From NCBI GenBank assembly GCA_016206805.1, contig JACQQX010000041.1:1-43224 (forward strand): DNA of 43,224 bases, read 5' to 3'. Source of the DNA: Candidatus Omnitrophota bacterium. Its GTDB lineage: Bacteria; Omnitrophota; Gorgyraeia; 2-02-FULL-51-18. Positions 41,099 to 43,224 of the stretch are shown piece by piece (within the stretch, counting starts at the first letter, position 1; each line of letters opens with the position of its first letter). The translations under genes and the position numbers were made by a program. The notes beneath the pieces were generated by a model. The model ran no database searches. It was not told the DNA's origin and saw only the letters and a program-made list of their open reading frames with translations.

Positions 41099-42188
41099 GG
41101 GCCGCTCCATGTCCGGCATGCGAGGCCGCTGTCTCGCTTACGGACGCTTTCAGCCTGCTTTCGGAATCCAAAAGGAAATTGCCGTCGATGACGATTTTGT
41201 CCCCTTCCATCAGTCCGCCAAGAATGGGATAATCCTTCCCGGCTTTAATCCCCACCTGAACTTCACGGGGCTCAAAACGGCCGTCGCCCTTGTCCACATA
41301 CACGATGGAAGAAACGCCGGTGAAGAACACCGACTCTTGCGGCACGGCCAGGCCTTCCCCCCACGAGGACTCGATGACGACCGTCAAAAGCATTTCCGGT
41401 TTTAAAAAACCGTCGTTTTTTACGCGTATCCTCACCGGGATGCGCCTGGTCATGGGGTCTACCATGGACCCGATGTTATGGACAACGCTCTCATATTTTT
41501 TATCCGCGATCGACGCGATCTCGATATGGGCTTTGTCGCCGGCTTTAAGCCACTGGGCGTCCGATTCGAACACTTCCGCATCCAGCCAAACATCCCCATC
41601 CGGCTTGAGGTAGAGAAGCGCTTCGTCCGCTTTGGCCGTCCGGATCAGCTCTTCGATGGAGCGATCGTCCATTCCGTTCAAGATCAGTTTGGAACGCGCC
41701 TGCTCAACCCGCGGCGCCTCCCATCGGCTGTCCACGATATTTTTATAGGCCAGATCCCTCGCCCGCAGAGAGCCCTTCGCCATCCGGTATTCCCGCAAGA
41801 AATCAATCTGCGCCTGATAGAGATCCGGATCATAAACCACGCGAGCCGGAACGGAGAGCGCGGCTTTGAGCGCTTTTTTTTGAACGGTTGCCGTCCGCAA
41901 ACCGATAAGCTGCTGCCTTTCCGGATTGAGGGAAACGACGGAATATCCCCCAAGCGTTGAATTTTCCTGATCGCTCAGTTCGCGCTTCACCAGCCGCATT
42001 CCGCAAATCGGGCAATTTCCCGGTTTGTCTGAAACCACTTGAGGATGCATGGGGCATGTGTAAAGCACTTTTGCCTCACCGGCATTATGCGAATGCCCTT
42101 CTTGCGCCGGTGATTCGCCGACGGCCGCGCCAAAAAGAACGGACACCGACAAAAGAACCATTAAAAAATTTTTGAAAAATAATGACAT
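41091..42188 (-). CDS. cusB: CusB-type periplasmic adaptor with N-terminal metal-binding domain
   Basis: Signal peptide (MSLFFKNFLMVLLSVSVLFG), a His-rich linker and the heavy-metal-binding domain YTCPMHPQVVSDKPGNCPIC precede the membrane-fusion barrel-sandwich core. It ends His-rich (AASHAGHGAAHD). ATG at 42188 with AAGGAG seven bases upstream; the frame is open nine codons further. It connects CusA to an outer-membrane channel. No CusC/TolC gene is in the window. Confidence 0.92.
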   Translation of the reverse strand: MSLFFKNFLMVLLSVSVLFGAAVGESPAQEGHSHNAGEAKVLYTCPMHPQVVSDKPGNCPICGMRLVKRELSDQENSTLGGYSVVSLNPERQQLIGLRTATVQKKALKAALSVPARVVYDPDLYQAQIDFLREYRMAKGSLRARDLAYKNIVDSRWEAPRVEQARSKLILNGMDDRSIEELIRTAKADEALLYLKPDGDVWLDAEVFESDAQWLKAGDKAHIEIASIADKKYESVVHNIGSMVDPMTRRIPVRIRVKNDGFLKPEMLLTVVIESSWGEGLAVPQESVFFTGVSSIVYVDKGDGRFEPREVQVGIKAGKDYPILGGLMEGDKIVIDGNFLLDSESRLKASVSETAASHAGHGAAHD

Positions 42189-42233
42189 GTTAGTCTCCTT
42201 TTTTTGCTGAAACAAAACCGCAAAAAAAAGAGT

Positions 42234-42569
42234 CTAAATGCGATAGACGGAGTAAAGGATGTGGAGATCGTTTAAGGGAGGTGGTGAGTGAACCGAAGCC
42301 GGCGCATGCGCCGATAAGCCGGCCGCGTCGAGAACAGAAAACTGGGGAGCCCCATACCCGGTCAGCGGTGAAAGTTGGGTTGAACTGAAAATAATTCCTT
42401 CCAGTTCCCTGGAATCGGCTTTGAGTTCGCATTGGCAAACGTCTTTTGGGCAGCACGACACCGAGTCATCGCAGGAGGGTGCTGAAGCCGCATAAGCCAC
42501 AGGACTCGCGCCGAGTGTCAAAACCAGCGCCAGTCGGATAAGCGCATTCATAACTGTTTTGGTGCTCAT
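42234..42569 (-). CDS. Small Cys-rich secreted protein upstream of cusBA
   Basis: 111 residues. Signal peptide MNALIRLALVLTLGASPVAYA, then CDDSVSCCPKDVCQCELKADS, five closely spaced Cys, and a His-containing tail. Translation from 42569 or 42551. Not recognised as a family; the context and Cys pattern suggest periplasmic metal binding. The open frame continues upstream over the response regulator gene in another frame, which I reject. Confidence 0.6.
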   Translation of the reverse strand: MSTKTVMNALIRLALVLTLGASPVAYAASAPSCDDSVSCCPKDVCQCELKADSRELEGIIFSSTQLSPLTGYGAPQFSVLDAAGLSAHAPASVHSPPPLNDLHILYSVYRI

Positions 42570-42600
42570 AGTATAAGTATGCCCGAGAAGGCGACCCGGG

Positions 42601-42969
42601 TCAATAGGCAAGCGCTTCGTCGACCTTATCCTTGAGCTTTTCCAGGGCGAGGCCCCCTTTCTCGAAAAAGGCGAAATAGCCCAAACCCTTGAACTTGTCT
42701 TCAACGTTCTCAAGAGTATATCCGGTAATGACGATAACCTTGATAAAGGGATCCACTTCCTGGAGGATGGGCAAAAACTTATCGCCGTTGACAATGGGCA
42801 TGTTGAAATCCAGCAGGACCACTCCCGGCGCCTGCTTATGAAAAGCGGACACGGCATCCTCCAGATTGCCGGCAGAAAACACCTCATACTGGTGAGACTT
42901 AAAATATTCGGTGATCAAACTTAAGAAACCCGGTTCGTCATCTACAACGAGAATTCGTTTTTTTCTCAT
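42601..42969 (-). CDS. Single-domain response regulator (CheY-like)
   Basis: A receiver domain only. RILVVDDEP (acidic pair), VLLDFNMP (phospho-acceptor Asp), VIVITGY (Thr) and FFEKGG (Lys) are all in place. There is no output domain in its 122 residues. ATG at 42969 is chosen; a GTG at 43014 would overlap the HTH gene. No histidine kinase is in the window, so the partner is unknown. Confidence 0.88.
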   Translation of the reverse strand: MRKKRILVVDDEPGFLSLITEYFKSHQYEVFSAGNLEDAVSAFHKQAPGVVLLDFNMPIVNGDKFLPILQEVDPFIKVIVITGYTLENVEDKFKGLGYFAFFEKGGLALEKLKDKVDEALAY

Positions 42970-42985
42970 AGGAGGAATGGGAAGA

Positions 42986-43210
42986 TTATTTTTTCTTAGA
43001 TTCCTGAGGTCCACCCTTTTCGATTTCCTTGAGGAGATAGCTATCGAGGACTTCTTTCTTCGTCCGCCACTGTCCGCCCACTTTGAAACCGGGAAGCTTT
43101 TTTTCTTTCAATAAACGATAAACCGTCATCGAGTGTACGCCCAAGTACTTGGCGACCTCTTTTAAGGTCATAATCTGCGTGCGTTGTGGTCTTTTTTCTT
43201 CTTGTTGCAT
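42986..43210 (-). CDS. Small excisionase-type HTH DNA-binding protein (copy 2)
   Basis: 74 residues, paralogue of 36461. MTLKEVAKYLGVHSMTVYRL then LKEKKLPGFKVGGQWRTKKE. ATG at 43210 with GGAGG upstream. Its end is Lys/Glu-rich. It opens the efflux cluster as copy 1 opens the rlmI operon. Confidence 0.85.
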   Translation of the reverse strand: MQQEEKRPQRTQIMTLKEVAKYLGVHSMTVYRLLKEKKLPGFKVGGQWRTKKEVLDSYLLKEIEKGGPQESKKK

Positions 43211-43224
43211 GAGTTCCTCCGCGA

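Noticed and set aside
42570-42887. N-terminal extension of the Cys-rich protein frame
   Set aside because: It overlaps the response regulator gene in another frame and has Arg/Ser/Pro-rich shadow composition; the signal peptide begins near 42569.

Overview
The window reads as part of a bacterial chromosome, probably from an uncultured Gram-negative lineage. My best guess is Omnitrophota or another PVC-related phylum. That rests on two separate complex I operons, a very long multi-enzyme gene, an outer-membrane-type RND efflux system and a heavy load of small palindromic repeats; no marker gene in the window settles it. Nearly the whole window is coding. I saw no rRNA, tRNA, CRISPR array or transposase gene.

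Layout. (1) 1-9372, minus strand: a NADH-type complex I operon in the order nuoA, nuoB, nuoC, a TPR protein, nuoD, nuoE, nuoF, nuoG, nuoH, nuoI. It runs off the left edge, so nuoJ-N are not visible here. Repeats sit in or beside most gene junctions and often supply the last codons of the gene. (2) 9617-22630, minus strand: one uninterrupted 4337-codon gene. It has one N-terminal signal peptide, then unrelated domains: a TraB/ChaN-like domain, a methyltransferase-like domain, a zincin with HExxH, a sigma-region-4-like helix-turn-helix, a GT5 glycogen/starch synthase, a GH15 glucoamylase, a nucleotidyltransferase-like domain and several helical modules. A short motif, (A/S)RLA, recurs 11 times, mostly at domain borders and once at the extreme C-terminus. 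(3) 22949-33987, plus strand: a second, tightly overlapped complex I operon (nuoA, B, CD fusion, H, I, J, K, L, M, N) without the NADH-oxidising subunits E, F and G, closed by a NhaD/CitMHS-type antiporter. (4) 33988-36734: a gap full of palindromes, then a small HTH gene, an RlmI-type rRNA methyltransferase and a beta-propeller protein, all on minus. (5) 36775-43210, minus strand: a copper/silver efflux cluster (HTH protein, single-domain response regulator, Cys-rich secreted protein, CusB, CusA, DUF318/ArsP-type permease).

How the genes work together. Operon 1 should couple NADH oxidation to quinone reduction. Operon 2 looks like the 'headless' 11-subunit-type complex that takes electrons from ferredoxin or another non-NADH donor, with a linked cation/proton antiporter. 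Two near-identical excisionase-type HTH proteins head the rlmI operon and the metal-efflux operon. The strongest candidate for an undescribed system is the giant RLA-punctuated gene: it looks like a row of formerly separate genes joined into one chain, and it shows a short linker conserved at DNA level and several dispersed repeats absorbed in frame.
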